A DNA stretch of 64,000 nucleotides from JAHQVI01 sp050330195 (lineage in GTDB: Bacteria; Pseudomonadota; Alphaproteobacteria; Rhizobiales; Rhodomicrobiaceae), in the NCBI GenBank assembly GCA_050330195.1, contig JBHJOB010000029.1, forward strand, positions 1 to 64,000, written 5' to 3'. Below, one piece after another: positions 35,542 to 44,221 of this stretch. A model generated the notes under the pieces. That model saw nothing but the letters and a program-made list of their open reading frames with translations, was not told the origin of the DNA and ran no database searches. Within the stretch, counting starts at the first letter, position 1. Every line of letters starts with the position of its first letter. A program made the translations under genes and the position numbers.

Positions 35542-36384
35542 TTATACACCAAGGTCGTTTGTAGATTGCTGCGGATTTCCCCCACGCTCACTGAACTCCG
35601 GTCGAATCTCATCGGCCGGTTGTGGTTCCGGTTCGGGAGCTGTCTCCTTCGGCTCATCAAGCCCAAACGGAAAGTCGTCTCGATGAATAATGGCAAGCGC
35701 CGTGCTCAGCAGTCGGCGATCTTTGTCATGCGCGTCGACCAAGCGCTCCATCTGTTCGTCGCGTCGTTTGATCTGCTCGTCCTTGGCAGCGAGCTGTCCG
35801 GTCAACGCATCAAGCACCCCGACCGAGACCGTCACATATTTTTCGTCGTCAAATGTCGCTGATCGACGTTCGCTCGCGGATGGTGGTTTTGCATCTTCAT
35901 CGTTCGCCCGACGAGTGACGTCAGTGTTTTGCTGACTTGGCTCGTCGTCGTTTTGCGCAGCCGGCGTGTCGTGCTCGTCGGACTCGATTTTTTGGGACGA
36001 CGCCTGACGACTCCCAACGTCATGTCGCGACGCGTCGTGACTTGTCGGTCGGGGAGTGTGGTTTGATGACGGAGCTGGTCGGTACAATGTTTCCTGCACC
36101 TGCCGAATTTCTTCGATCTTGATGTCCACACTGTGCGGGTCAACACGCCAGACCGAACCCGTATCGGTTGGGTACTTGGCAGCGCGCAAGTGCCCCTGCT
36201 CGCAGTAGCGTTGCAAGGTGCGCAGACTCCGATCAAGACCGGCTTCGACGAATCGGGCATACACTTCAGGAAGACCGAGTGAATAGGTGGTAGCGTCCTG
36301 CCACGTCACCGCGTCACGGACATTGTCGTCCTGTGACGCGCCTGGTCGCGACGGGTCGTTGTCGCGGTGCATTTGATCGTTCAT
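35542..36384 (-). CDS. MerR-type helix-turn-helix protein with long acidic tail
   Basis: 280 residues from MNDQMHRDN; an in-frame Met at 36438 is an alternative. Residues about 28-85 (YARFVEAGLDRSLRTLQRYC, GHLRAAK) look like a MerR/excisionase-type DNA-binding fold. The middle is Ser/Thr/Asp-rich and disordered. A coiled coil follows (LTGQLAAKDEQIKRRDEQME), and a Pro/Glu tail ends it. Such proteins accompany rep genes on small replicons; function unknown. In operon with the Rep-like gene. Confidence 0.6.
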   Translation of the reverse strand: MNDQMHRDNDPSRPGASQDDNVRDAVTWQDATTYSLGLPEVYARFVEAGLDRSLRTLQRYCEQGHLRAAKYPTDTGSVWRVDPHSVDIKIEEIRQVQETLYRPAPSSNHTPRPTSHDASRHDVGSRQASSQKIESDEHDTPAAQNDDEPSQQNTDVTRRANDEDAKPPSASERRSATFDDEKYVTVSVGVLDALTGQLAAKDEQIKRRDEQMERLVDAHDKDRRLLSTALAIIHRDDFPFGLDEPKETAPEPEPQPADEIRPEFSERGGNPQQSTNDLGV

Positions 36385-36466
36385 TCCTAAATGGTACCAC
36401 ACCAGCGGACGTGTCGATCCTAAGATGAACACAACCATACTGGCTCAGCATGGCGCGGTTTGACAC

Positions 36467-36509
36467 AATAGTGGACCAGCAAGCGTTTCAGTGTGAAGTT
36501 TCCACTATT
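36467..36509. repeat. 9-bp inverted repeat in the gap between operons
   Basis: AATAGTGGA at 36467-36475 and TCCACTATT at 36501-36509, separated by 25 bases. It is in the gap between the MerR-like gene and the end of the ABC-3C operon. It could be an insertion-sequence remnant or a protein-binding site; I cannot decide. Confidence 0.4.
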
Positions 36510-36659
36510 GGTGGGATAACGGCAGTATGGATCGGATGGGCGAATTTCATCATTACACAATAAAGCAGGGCAGGATGTTTGGTGCCGGCCCTCAACCTTG
36601 CAATCCGCCGCCAATCTACGATAGCTCGCTTAGCCAAAATAGCTTGGAGCTTCCTGTTG

Positions 36660-38498
36660 TTAAAGTAGCCCTTGGCGTCCCTCATCGAGATCGTTGGTGA
36701 ACACTTCCACTTTGCAATAGCTTTCAATGTCATCGGGCGGATCGACGTTTTCGAAGACAACGCACTGCGCCGTCTTGCCGAGATTGCCGAGATGGTCAAA
36801 AAAACGTTCCTTGAGGTCAGTGTTGCGTAGTTCCTGCTCATCAGCCGTCAATCGGTCGCCAGGCTTTTTCATTGGGTCACGGTAAGTGAGCAGCGGTGTG
36901 TCGAGGACGAGGAAACCGGGATGTGGCAGGCCGCGCTCGCGGCAGAACAGCATGAGCGCTACCTTAAAGGCCGCGTGCGTGATCGCGCGGACGCCCTTGC
37001 CGTTGTTTCGCCGTCTCTTTCCGTCGATGATAAGGTCGTAATCACCAAGATCAAAGACAACATGCTTCTTTCCAGGAAAACCCCAAGCTAACAACACGTC
37101 GGAAACAACATCAGCAAACGCTTTGGCTGTCTCAGTCGAAAGACCGAGCTGGTTTGAGTCATTACGCTTCGGCGGTTTCGACTTCTCAATATTTTCCTTC
37201 TGCTTTATTAAACGCTCGCACTGCGCCAGTAATTCAAGACCGCGACGTACATGGTCGCGAACGGACACTACATCGCTTAGCTTACGCTGCTGCTCGTCCG
37301 CATCGGGGGTGGCCGCTTCAAGCCTAAATTCCACATCCCGTAGCGCTTCATATAATCCGTCCACAGCAGCAACAAGCTTCGTTCGTTCGGCCTTCGTGTC
37401 CTCGACAGTTCTGATAAGCTCGCTGCGCTGCTGCTTAATTTTTTGGATTTCAATTTCGGCGGCCACGCGCACATCTTCAATTTCAGCAAACCCCTGCGAA
37501 TGCGCCTGCGCCTCTGGCGGTGCGCCGCAGACCGGACAATCGGTGTTGTCATCAAGCCCGAGCAGGAAACTCGCTTCTTCGAGGGATTCGAGCCGCGCGA
37601 TATCGCTGGTGTAGACTTCTTCCAGTTGCTCAAAGCTTTGAAGGCTTAAGGCGATCTCAATGCTCCGGTGCTCGGCAGCGGAGATGTGTGATGAAAGGCG
37701 GCGTTTTTCGTCAAGAAGCCCTCGGATCGAAGAACGTGCGGCGGCGATATCGCTCTCGATGCGGGCCAGCGTTTCATCGATCCGCTCGCTTTGTGCGGCG
37801 AGTCCATCAATGTTTGGATAATCCGCCGAAAGGTCTGCGTTGACCTGATCGATCAAATCCTGAAGGAGCGCTGCTTTTGCGACACGGCCCGTTCGGAAAT
37901 CCTTGGGTTTCACAATCGGAATGATGGCAGAATCGTCTTCGCCAGTGAGCATGAACTTGAGGACGTTGCGCTCGCGTGTCCTGTCGTTCGGTTTGCCAGA
38001 CTCGACTGGCGAATTCTCCGATTGAATCTCGATTTCATTGGTGAGGACGATGCCTGCAATATCTCGAAACGTCAGATTATTTTGCGTGCCCGACGTATCG
38101 ATGGAGATTTTGCGATCTGTCGCATCCATTTGCGTCAGCAGAAAGGTGGAAATGTTGTTGGGGCTGTTCGCGTTGTGCTTAGGGGCAAGAATGCGTGCGG
38201 GCTGTTTGTCTTGGTGAAGACTAAACGCGCCACCGGCGATGGCGCGCTCAAGTAACACCTGACTGTCGGGCGAGAACGCAATATCGAGCCAAAGCTTGCT
38301 GTAGGGGTCGCGTTCTCCAATGTTTGGTAGCTCGCGTTGCCCGCCGAGCATGAAATCCAGCGCTTTAAGGGCGAACGACTTACCTGTGTTCGACGCGCCG
38401 TAAACGAACGACAAGCCTGCCGCGAAGTTGAGCAAGGCTTCCTTATTGTCCTTACCCGTGAACTTAAGTTGCCGGATATGCCAGCCCGCGTAGCTCAT
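36660..38498 (-). CDS. ABC-3C system ATPase (SMC/Rad50-like)
   Basis: 612 residues from the Met whose ATG overlaps the upstream stop as ATGA; the longer frame start is not needed. Walker A is YGASNTGKSF (G34-S41). A long coiled coil fills about 180-430 and contains a zinc-hook-like CPVCG (C321, C324). The Walker B is FLVLDTPLL near residue 540. This is the layout of ATPases in ABC-three-component anti-phage systems and of the DUF3732 group. It probably senses DNA or phage structures and licenses the nuclease encoded at the head of the operon. Confidence 0.8.
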   Translation of the reverse strand: MSYAGWHIRQLKFTGKDNKEALLNFAAGLSFVYGASNTGKSFALKALDFMLGGQRELPNIGERDPYSKLWLDIAFSPDSQVLLERAIAGGAFSLHQDKQPARILAPKHNANSPNNISTFLLTQMDATDRKISIDTSGTQNNLTFRDIAGIVLTNEIEIQSENSPVESGKPNDRTRERNVLKFMLTGEDDSAIIPIVKPKDFRTGRVAKAALLQDLIDQVNADLSADYPNIDGLAAQSERIDETLARIESDIAAARSSIRGLLDEKRRLSSHISAAEHRSIEIALSLQSFEQLEEVYTSDIARLESLEEASFLLGLDDNTDCPVCGAPPEAQAHSQGFAEIEDVRVAAEIEIQKIKQQRSELIRTVEDTKAERTKLVAAVDGLYEALRDVEFRLEAATPDADEQQRKLSDVVSVRDHVRRGLELLAQCERLIKQKENIEKSKPPKRNDSNQLGLSTETAKAFADVVSDVLLAWGFPGKKHVVFDLGDYDLIIDGKRRRNNGKGVRAITHAAFKVALMLFCRERGLPHPGFLVLDTPLLTYRDPMKKPGDRLTADEQELRNTDLKERFFDHLGNLGKTAQCVVFENVDPPDDIESYCKVEVFTNDLDEGRQGLL

Positions 38499-38986
38499 GC
38501 CCCACCGCCCGGTTTCAATTCGTTTTGAAATTCGACGGCCCACCGTCCAATCTTCTGGGTAATGACCTCGTGCAGATGGTCTTCACCACGTTCAGACAAG
38601 TAGTTATTCAGCCACTCTGCGCGGGCTTTAAGGGCACGTCCGTATTCCGTTCGAATTAGCTTCACGAACGGCGCGGCTTGGTTGAGAGCGGCATAGACTA
38701 TTCCGCATGCTTCGTATTTGGCCTCGATCATGTGGAGTCTGCGCATCAGCGTGACGCCTTGCTCCACGAGGGAGCGGCGCACCAGCAACTCGCCGTCGCG
38801 GTGCGGTACATTTGGATGTAGGCTTTCCGGGCCTGCGATGTCTCCAGTATGCACCACAAGATGATCGAGCCATGTCAGCTCCTTCAAGTCGAACGCGCGT
38901 GGATATGCCGTATTCAGCAACACGACGCTGCGCACGCCTGTTTCAAGGGGACTGTTGAACAATTCGGGGCGTGCTCGCCCGATCAT
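38495..38986 (-). CDS. ABC-3C middle component
   Basis: 163 residues from MIGRARPELFNSPLETG; this Met overlaps the nuclease stop as ATGA, which decides the start. No enzymatic motif is visible; it is helical, with RSLVEQGVTLMRRLHMIEAK and YAALNQAAPFVKLI. Middle components of ABC-3C systems are small, variable connectors between ATPase and effector, which fits its position and size. Translationally coupled on both sides. Confidence 0.7.
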   Translation of the reverse strand: MIGRARPELFNSPLETGVRSVVLLNTAYPRAFDLKELTWLDHLVVHTGDIAGPESLHPNVPHRDGELLVRRSLVEQGVTLMRRLHMIEAKYEACGIVYAALNQAAPFVKLIRTEYGRALKARAEWLNNYLSERGEDHLHEVITQKIGRWAVEFQNELKPGGGA

Positions 38987-39993
38987 GGCTTTTTCTTCCA
39001 CGATAGTTCTCCGTCATTGACGAAGTGATGACATATACCTTGCTTCACGGGGACGTGCGCATATTTTGCCAGTGGGCCAGCGCACGTCACCGTGCTTGCG
39101 TGATCCATGACTGCTTCGACGCGTGCCAACGTGTCCGCCGCAGGCGCTTTCCAGCGTTCGACTACGCCAAATTGTACGTCCTTGCGGAAGCCGGAAATGA
39201 CACTAGCCGACGTATTGTCCCGATAGAATTTTTGGAAAGCATCGGCTTCAAAAAAACGCTCACGCTGCCTGCGGAGATCTGCCCCGTGGTCGACGTCCGC
39301 GAGGACGGCAGCGTGATCTGCAAACGGTATTTTGACACGTTCGCCATATGCATCGACGAGTTCGTCGATATAGCGCATTTCCGTATTCTGTACGCTCACT
39401 GGGACGGCGGCGGCTGGATATTTGCCTGGATCAGCGCCGAATTTCTCGATGAGTAGCGGTTTTACCGCCGCATCATCCATCATGTCATCAAGGGTAATGA
39501 TGCGCACATTCTTGAAGTCATAAGCGTCAACGACAGCCTTGACCTCAGCATCGAATAGGGCTGTACGCTTCCTGGTAATCAAGTTGGCGCAGACAGTATC
39601 CCAATCGTCAATTAGTGCTTTCTTCAGCGCGCTCGGCTTGTCAATCAACAGTTCGAGCTTCCGCGCCAATCCTTTGGGTGCGACAAAATAAAAATTTCTT
39701 GGTGGTGTGAAATGGCCTTGTGAAGCCCAATAGAGCACCTTGCCAATCGCGAGAAGGCCCTGCGAGCGGTTGACACTCTGACGATATTGCTTGCATTGAT
39801 AATTGTCCCAGGCGCCATCATGACGCTTGTCGGTCAGAAAGCCAACGACATCGCGGCCCATGTCGCCAGGGCCCGCGAAGCGCTTCACTTCAACGTAGCC
39901 GGTTTTTTTCTCCGTCCACGCGCGACAGAACTTTTCAAGTTCATCGTCGTCCATCAGAAGAATAAGGCGATCGTATCGAACGTTTCCGGTCAT
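38983..39993 (-). CDS. ABC-3C effector with Mrr-like nuclease domain
   Basis: 336 residues. The N-terminal domain shows a PD-(D/E)xK nuclease core: GPGDMGRDVVGF (Asp48) and NYQCKQY (Gln66-x-Lys68), with a preceding acidic helix, as in Mrr-type restriction enzymes. The remaining 200 residues (DELVDAYGERVKIPFADHAA, VLADVDHGADLRRQRERFFE) match the C-terminal domain that marks ABC-3C effectors. Predicted role: cutting of phage or host DNA upon activation. First gene of the three-gene operon, with about 500 bases of gene-free DNA upstream. Confidence 0.8.
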   Translation of the reverse strand: MTGNVRYDRLILLMDDDELEKFCRAWTEKKTGYVEVKRFAGPGDMGRDVVGFLTDKRHDGAWDNYQCKQYRQSVNRSQGLLAIGKVLYWASQGHFTPPRNFYFVAPKGLARKLELLIDKPSALKKALIDDWDTVCANLITRKRTALFDAEVKAVVDAYDFKNVRIITLDDMMDDAAVKPLLIEKFGADPGKYPAAAVPVSVQNTEMRYIDELVDAYGERVKIPFADHAAVLADVDHGADLRRQRERFFEADAFQKFYRDNTSASVISGFRKDVQFGVVERWKAPAADTLARVEAVMDHASTVTCAGPLAKYAHVPVKQGICHHFVNDGELSWKKKP

Positions 39994-40497
39994 GTTTGTT
40001 TAAATGTTGTTCTGGCCCAGAAATGTAAAAATTTCCATGTGTTCCCATCTTTGCGGCACAGCACATAGTGCCACAATTTTCTTGAACACTCTTTCTTACG
40101 CGACGGCAACCCTTGAGAATCACTTATAACCTCGATTGATTCTCTGGAGAGGCGAATACGGTAAACAGCGCACCTTTTTAGCTTCGGCACACACTCAAGT
40201 CTGACCGCTGCGGCGTAATGCCCAAGCTGAGATGACGGTGACAGTGACAGTGACACTCGAAGTAAGGTTCATTGCACGAAGGATCGTCACCCGGATGGGC
40301 GGAAACGCAGACCGCGCGCCTAGAGGCGCGAGCGGCGGATCGGCGGTTCCGGGGCAGCGCCCTAGAGCCTGACCGCTCGCCGAAAGGCGAGGGGACGTGT
40401 CCAAAACAGTCTGCGCATGTTCATAACCTAACGGGTTGAAAAACAACAAAAAAGCTATACTGGCAGAGTACGTGTTCCTCACAATCTATGGAGTACT
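39994..40497. other. Structured intergenic region with tandem hexamers and tetraloop hairpins
   Basis: About 500 bases without a believable gene. 40233-40256 carries tandem GTGACA-type hexamers. 40315-40330 is CGCGCC-TAGA-GGCGCG, and 40376-40391 is CTCGCC-GAAA-GGCGAG, a perfect stem with a GNRA-type loop. This may be a structured RNA, a transfer origin or a regulatory site; promoters for the two divergent transcripts must also be here. Confidence 0.4.
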
Positions 40498-40752
40498 ATG
40501 ATGCCAAAGCCGCAACCGAAACCCCGTCCCGTCCACAAGGCGAGACTCGGCCCCTTGCAGCTGGCGGTGTGGGCCAATGAGCACGAGACGGAAAGCACGC
40601 CCCACACCTTCCACACCATAACCCTCGAACGAAACTACAAAGACAAGAACGAGGAGTGGCAGAAGACCACGCAACTGCGCGAGAGCGATCTCGGCGATGC
40701 CATCGCCTTGCTGCAAGACGCGCAGCGTTTCCTGATCGCAGAAGCGCAGTAG
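40498..40752 (+). CDS. Small plasmid-type protein, unknown function
   Basis: 84 residues. A basic Pro-rich start (MMPKPQPKPRPVHKAR) is followed by a compact domain (LQLAVWANEHETESTPHTFH, TITLERNYKDKNEEWQKTT). The pattern of a beta-strand ligand-like domain ending in a helix (DLGDAIALLQDAQRFLI) recalls small proteins common on mobile elements. GGAG lies 7 bases upstream of the ATG. Function unknown. Confidence 0.7.
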   Translation: MMPKPQPKPRPVHKARLGPLQLAVWANEHETESTPHTFHTITLERNYKDKNEEWQKTTQLRESDLGDAIALLQDAQRFLIAEAQ

Positions 40753-40874
40753 GCAGTGGCGCTCATAGGCCGGCACCACAGCGTGTCGGCCTTATCCGTA
40801 TGCAGATCAAAAACCTCCGCCCGTCATCGACCCTGGCAACAGGTGCTCGGGTCGAACAGCGGGAGGAGGTTTCA

Positions 40875-41207
40875 ATGACAGACGACAAGACGGCACGCAT
40901 CCGAGCATTGAACGATGCGTTCCGGCAATCCGGGCGCGGCGGCCGGATCATGATGACGGCCGGCGTGAATGCCCTCAACAAGGCTGATCTGGCGGCGCTG
41001 CTGGCAATGATTGCCAGCTATGACGACTTCACAGCTGACAATGATCCGCACCAAGAGCACGACTTCGGGACGATTGAAGCCAACGATCAAACGTTCTTCT
41101 GGAAGATCGACTACTACGATCGGGCCATGGAGGCCGGTTCGGATGACCCGAGCGATCCAGAGAAAACGACGCGTGTCCTGACGATCATGCTGGCGGAAGA
41201 ATACTGA
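40875..41207 (+). CDS. DUF3768 protein
   Basis: 110 residues. IRALNDAFRQSGRGGRIMMT, then AGVNAL, then NDPHQEHDFGTIE, FFWKIDYYDR and TRVLTIMLAEEY are the conserved blocks of DUF3768, a family common on alphaproteobacterial plasmids and islands. Biochemical role unknown. Its stop shares one base with the start of the next gene (TGATG), so the two are coupled. Confidence 0.85.
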   Translation: MTDDKTARIRALNDAFRQSGRGGRIMMTAGVNALNKADLAALLAMIASYDDFTADNDPHQEHDFGTIEANDQTFFWKIDYYDRAMEAGSDDPSDPEKTTRVLTIMLAEEY

Positions 41208-41470
41208 TGAGCGAGCAAGAAATAACCGTCACCTTGAAAACAGAGCCGGACGGCTATGGGTTCATCTACGGCCAAGCCTGGCGCGGCGATTGCACGTTCG
41301 CCATCAACGTCGTGCCGCCGCAAGCCCATTGGCGCGGCCAATGGATGCTCAATGGCTACGAACCGCACGCCTCTGACTGGGTCTTCTATGTCGACGGGAA
41401 CGATGTCGGCAGGTTGACCGGCGAGCCTGATCTCGAGGCTGAGTTCATCAAATTGCTCCGGCCAGAATAG
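41207..41470 (+). CDS. Small hypothetical protein coupled to DUF3768
   Basis: 87 residues, mostly beta-like with several Trp and Tyr (WRGDCTFAINVVPPQAHWRG, ASDWVFYVDGND). No family recognised. Coupled start and a terminator right after its stop show it is the last gene of this short operon. Confidence 0.65.
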   Translation: MSEQEITVTLKTEPDGYGFIYGQAWRGDCTFAINVVPPQAHWRGQWMLNGYEPHASDWVFYVDGNDVGRLTGEPDLEAEFIKLLRPE

Positions 41471-41475
41471 AGGAC

Positions 41476-41506
41476 AAAAGCCGGCGACATTTGCCGGCTT
41501 TTCTTT
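41476..41506 (+). terminator. Terminator of the DUF3768 operon
   Basis: AAAAGCCGGC / GCCGGCTTTT stem followed by CTTTT, six bases after the stop codon. Confidence 0.85.
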
Positions 41507-41587
41507 TCGGCTGGGAAAGAACATTTCATTATGGGAAAACGCGCCAAGCCGGTAAGGCCAGGCGCGCTTGGTTTGCTCGAACGTCGG

Positions 41588-41806
41588 CTATGGAGCTGGC
41601 CGCTGTGTCCAGATTCCGGCATCAAGCGCGGCCTGCGCAGCTTCTCTGGTTGGCCAATACTCGACACTCTCACGGGAGTAGGGGAGACCGTCTTCTAAAG
41701 TGCCGAGGTAGAAGCCTACAGGGCTGTCAAGCACCTGAAGCGCCAATTTGACGTTGCCGTACGTTTGAGCGAGGTAGCCGTATTCGGTCACTGATCGCTC
41801 CAACAT
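41588..41806 (-). CDS. Small hypothetical protein of mobile-element type
   Basis: 72 residues with SPVGFYLGTLEDGLPYSRES and VEYWPTREAAQAALDAGIW. The SRESxEYW(P)TREAAxxAL pattern recurs, from memory, in small proteins on rhizobial plasmids. Function unknown. Converges with the DUF3768 operon. Confidence 0.6.
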   Translation of the reverse strand: MLERSVTEYGYLAQTYGNVKLALQVLDSPVGFYLGTLEDGLPYSRESVEYWPTREAAQAALDAGIWTQRPAP

Positions 41807-42012
41807 TTTCGATGCTACGTACAGCGATAATCATAGCACTGATCAAGTTCGGTGCGATGGATCAAGCGACTCGACAACGAGTAGACGGACACTTGGTGAC
41901 GAAAGGGGCTTGGTAAGCAAAACTGTGACTAATAAACCGCATTTTAATCAATTTGACTGAATTATCACACGACGTTGTTGCGATCAGGAATGAATCACAA
42001 CAAATCTTTCCT

Positions 42013-42139
42013 AAGCTTGTGGGCAGACTTGTGGTTGCGTTTCGCAATCTATGAAACTAACGGCAGGGGGACTGCCTTGACGTCCTTGCAATACTTATGC
42101 GGGCCAATGGGCTCACGGCGAAGGAGTGCCCACAAGCTT
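42013..42139 (+). ncRNA. Retron msr-msd RNA (template for msDNA)
   Basis: A perfect 13-base inverted repeat, AAGCTTGTGGGCA at 42013-42025 and TGCCCACAAGCTT at 42127-42139, matches the a1/a2 pair that closes retron transcripts. Inside are a stem with a TTT loop at 42033-42049 (GGTTGCG-TTT-CGCAATC), the type bound by retron RTs, a second stem at 42062-42076 (GGCAG/CTGCC), and an imperfect msd hairpin at about 42083-42125 with inner stem 42101-42114. It ends 20 bases before the reverse transcriptase start. The predicted RNA is about 127 bases and the reverse-transcribed part about 45-60. Confidence 0.85.
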
Positions 42140-42159
42140 CTTTGTATTGAGAGACGCCT

Positions 42160-43926
42160 GTGTCACGGCTTGAAAAGCTAAAATCCATAAAATCCCGATC
42201 AGCTCTCGCAATGTTGCTAGGCTTTACGCCTGCTGCACTTGCGTTCGTGCTATTCAAAATACCGTACGAACAAAAGTATAGGCACTTCACGATCGCAAAA
42301 CGTGGTGGAGGGGAGCGTGAAATCAATGCTCCGATGCCACAGCTGAAATTGCTTCAGGCGCGCTTGGCTGAATTGCTTTACGAGTGCATCAAAGAACTGG
42401 AAATGGTTCAACCGAATAGGACTCGGGTCACTCATGGTTTTCAACTCGGACGATCAATTATCACCAACGCGGAACAACATCGTCAGCGTCGGTATGTCCT
42501 CAACCTCGACTTAGAGGACTTCTTTGGCTCGATTAATTTTGGTCGCGTTCGAGGCTTTTTTCACAAAGATGTGTCCTTTGAATTAGCAGAGCCGGTAGCA
42601 ACAACGATTGCACAAATCGCTTGTTGGCAGAACAAACTTCCTCAGGGAAGTCCGTGCTCACCCGTAATATCCAACCTGATAGGCCATATAATGGATATCC
42701 GGCTGCTTCGTCTGGCGAAGGCTACGAAGTGCCGGTACACACGTTATGCAGATGATATTTCCTTTTCAACGAATGCATGCGACTTCCCATCCGCGCTTGC
42801 AGTACGCAATGCCGATGCGCTGCATATTTGGACTTTGTCCGATACTCTTGAAAGTGCAATTCAAAGAGCCGGATTCGCGGTAAATCATACCAAGACGCGC
42901 ATGCAAATAAAGGGCTCTCGCCAGGAAGCGACCGGGCTGATCGTCAATGAAAAGGTTAATGTTAAAGCTGAATATGCACGCCAAACTCGTGCGATGTGCC
43001 ACCATTTATTCAGCAAAGGGGTTTATGTTTTGCCTGCGCCGGTCGGGGAGACCGAAAAGCCTGACCCAACTTCCAATCTAGCTCCTTTGGAAGGGCGACT
43101 TTCGCATATCCATTTAGTGAAAAACCGCACTGATTTAAGTGTCAATGAAAAGAAAGTTCGCGAATTTAAACCACCAAAATCTCCCGCGAAACTCTACGGG
43201 CGTTTTCTATTCTACAAACACTTCGTGGCTGCAAACTGCCCGGTACTAGTTACCGAAGGCCCCTCCGACATTATTTATTTACGCATAGGTCTACGCGCAC
43301 GCGGTGAGTTCTTCCCGCGGCTGTGTCCAAATAAAAATAACAGCAAGTTCGGATTCCGTTTTCTTAATCCCTCCGAGACTCTCAAGGAACTTTTGGATCT
43401 CGGAAACGGAACATCGGGTATTGGGAAGTTGATTGGTAGCTATAAAGCGAGATTGAAAAAGTTTGAACATAAACCGCTTTTGTCGCCCGTCATTTTGATT
43501 GTTGACAATGACAAGGGGGCTAAATCCGTTTTCGATCCTGCTAATAAAATGCTAAATGATATTGATCCGGAAGCATCAAAAATCTCACTAGATTCAGAAG
43601 ATTCTTGGCATTATCTGGGTGAGAACCTTTATTTAATTAAAATCCCGCACGGTGGGGCAAAGGCAAGCAGAGTTATCGAGGATCTTTTACCTAGTGAATG
43701 GCTGGAGACAGAACTGAACGGAAAGAAGTTTGATCCAAAGAAACCTCACGGCGATCACAACGCTTTTAGCAAGATTGCTTTTGCCAAAGGAGTCATTCGC
43801 GCAAATGCAGCGCAGATCGACTTCACAAAGTTCGATCAACTTTTCACCCTGATTGACAGTGCGATCCAGCATTATGCGGGAATACGCGCGGCATCTCAGC
43901 AAGCGTTGCTTAAGAAGAGTGCCTGA
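42160..43926 (+). CDS. Retron reverse transcriptase fused to a TOPRIM domain
   Basis: 588 residues, GTG start. Retron RT features: NAEQH (the NAxxH motif, near residue 102), LDLEDFFGSINFGR, LPQGSPCSPVISNL, catalytic YADD at 196-199, and EATGLIVN (the VTG-like motif). From about 345 a TOPRIM fold follows: VTEGPSDIIYL with Glu366 and ILIVDNDKG with Asp449 and Asp451. This RT-TOPRIM fusion is the architecture of retron Ec67 (Eco2), in which the TOPRIM part is the toxic effector set free in response to phage. The gene is AT-richer than its surroundings, a sign of separate transfer. Confidence 0.92.
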   Translation: MSRLEKLKSIKSRSALAMLLGFTPAALAFVLFKIPYEQKYRHFTIAKRGGGEREINAPMPQLKLLQARLAELLYECIKELEMVQPNRTRVTHGFQLGRSIITNAEQHRQRRYVLNLDLEDFFGSINFGRVRGFFHKDVSFELAEPVATTIAQIACWQNKLPQGSPCSPVISNLIGHIMDIRLLRLAKATKCRYTRYADDISFSTNACDFPSALAVRNADALHIWTLSDTLESAIQRAGFAVNHTKTRMQIKGSRQEATGLIVNEKVNVKAEYARQTRAMCHHLFSKGVYVLPAPVGETEKPDPTSNLAPLEGRLSHIHLVKNRTDLSVNEKKVREFKPPKSPAKLYGRFLFYKHFVAANCPVLVTEGPSDIIYLRIGLRARGEFFPRLCPNKNNSKFGFRFLNPSETLKELLDLGNGTSGIGKLIGSYKARLKKFEHKPLLSPVILIVDNDKGAKSVFDPANKMLNDIDPEASKISLDSEDSWHYLGENLYLIKIPHGGAKASRVIEDLLPSEWLETELNGKKFDPKKPHGDHNAFSKIAFAKGVIRANAAQIDFTKFDQLFTLIDSAIQHYAGIRAASQQALLKKSA

Positions 43927-43948
43927 AGCTTCAATGAGAGGCCGCCTA

Positions 43949-44221
43949 TCAGCGGGTGTTCGGATCGCGAGAAGTGTGAAAGGTGGCGATGATTTCAATC
44001 AGGTCATCAATCAGGTGATAAACTAAAATGACGCGGGTCTTCGGAACGTACCGCTCGAACGTATCGGTGTCGGGATGGTAGATGGCGGCGCGAGGAAAGA
44101 TGAGGAGGTTCGCCTCAGTCCGGGCAATACGCAAAGCGGTGTTGTGGGCGACGTCGGGCGGGAGATGAGCGAGGATGTCGGCCAAGTCAGCTGACGCGGC
44201 CGACGTCCACTCAATCCTCAT
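43949..44221 (-). CDS. ParE/RelE-family toxin
   Basis: 90 residues of the RelE/ParE fold: MRIEWTSAASADLADILAHL at the start, RTEANLLIFPRAA in the middle, and RVILVYHLIDDLIEIIATFH at the end. Which target (gyrase or ribosome) cannot be told. Its start overlaps the antitoxin stop as ATGA. Confidence 0.8.
   Translation of the reverse strand: MRIEWTSAASADLADILAHLPPDVAHNTALRIARTEANLLIFPRAAIYHPDTDTFERYVPKTRVILVYHLIDDLIEIIATFHTSRDPNTR

Noticed and set aside
36467..36509. A complete insertion sequence
   Set aside because: Only a 9-bp inverted repeat is present; no transposase frame lies between or around the arms.
40195..40482. 95-codon minus-strand frame
   Set aside because: It runs over tandem repeats and hairpins; repetitive Val-Thr segment is a by-product of the hexamers.
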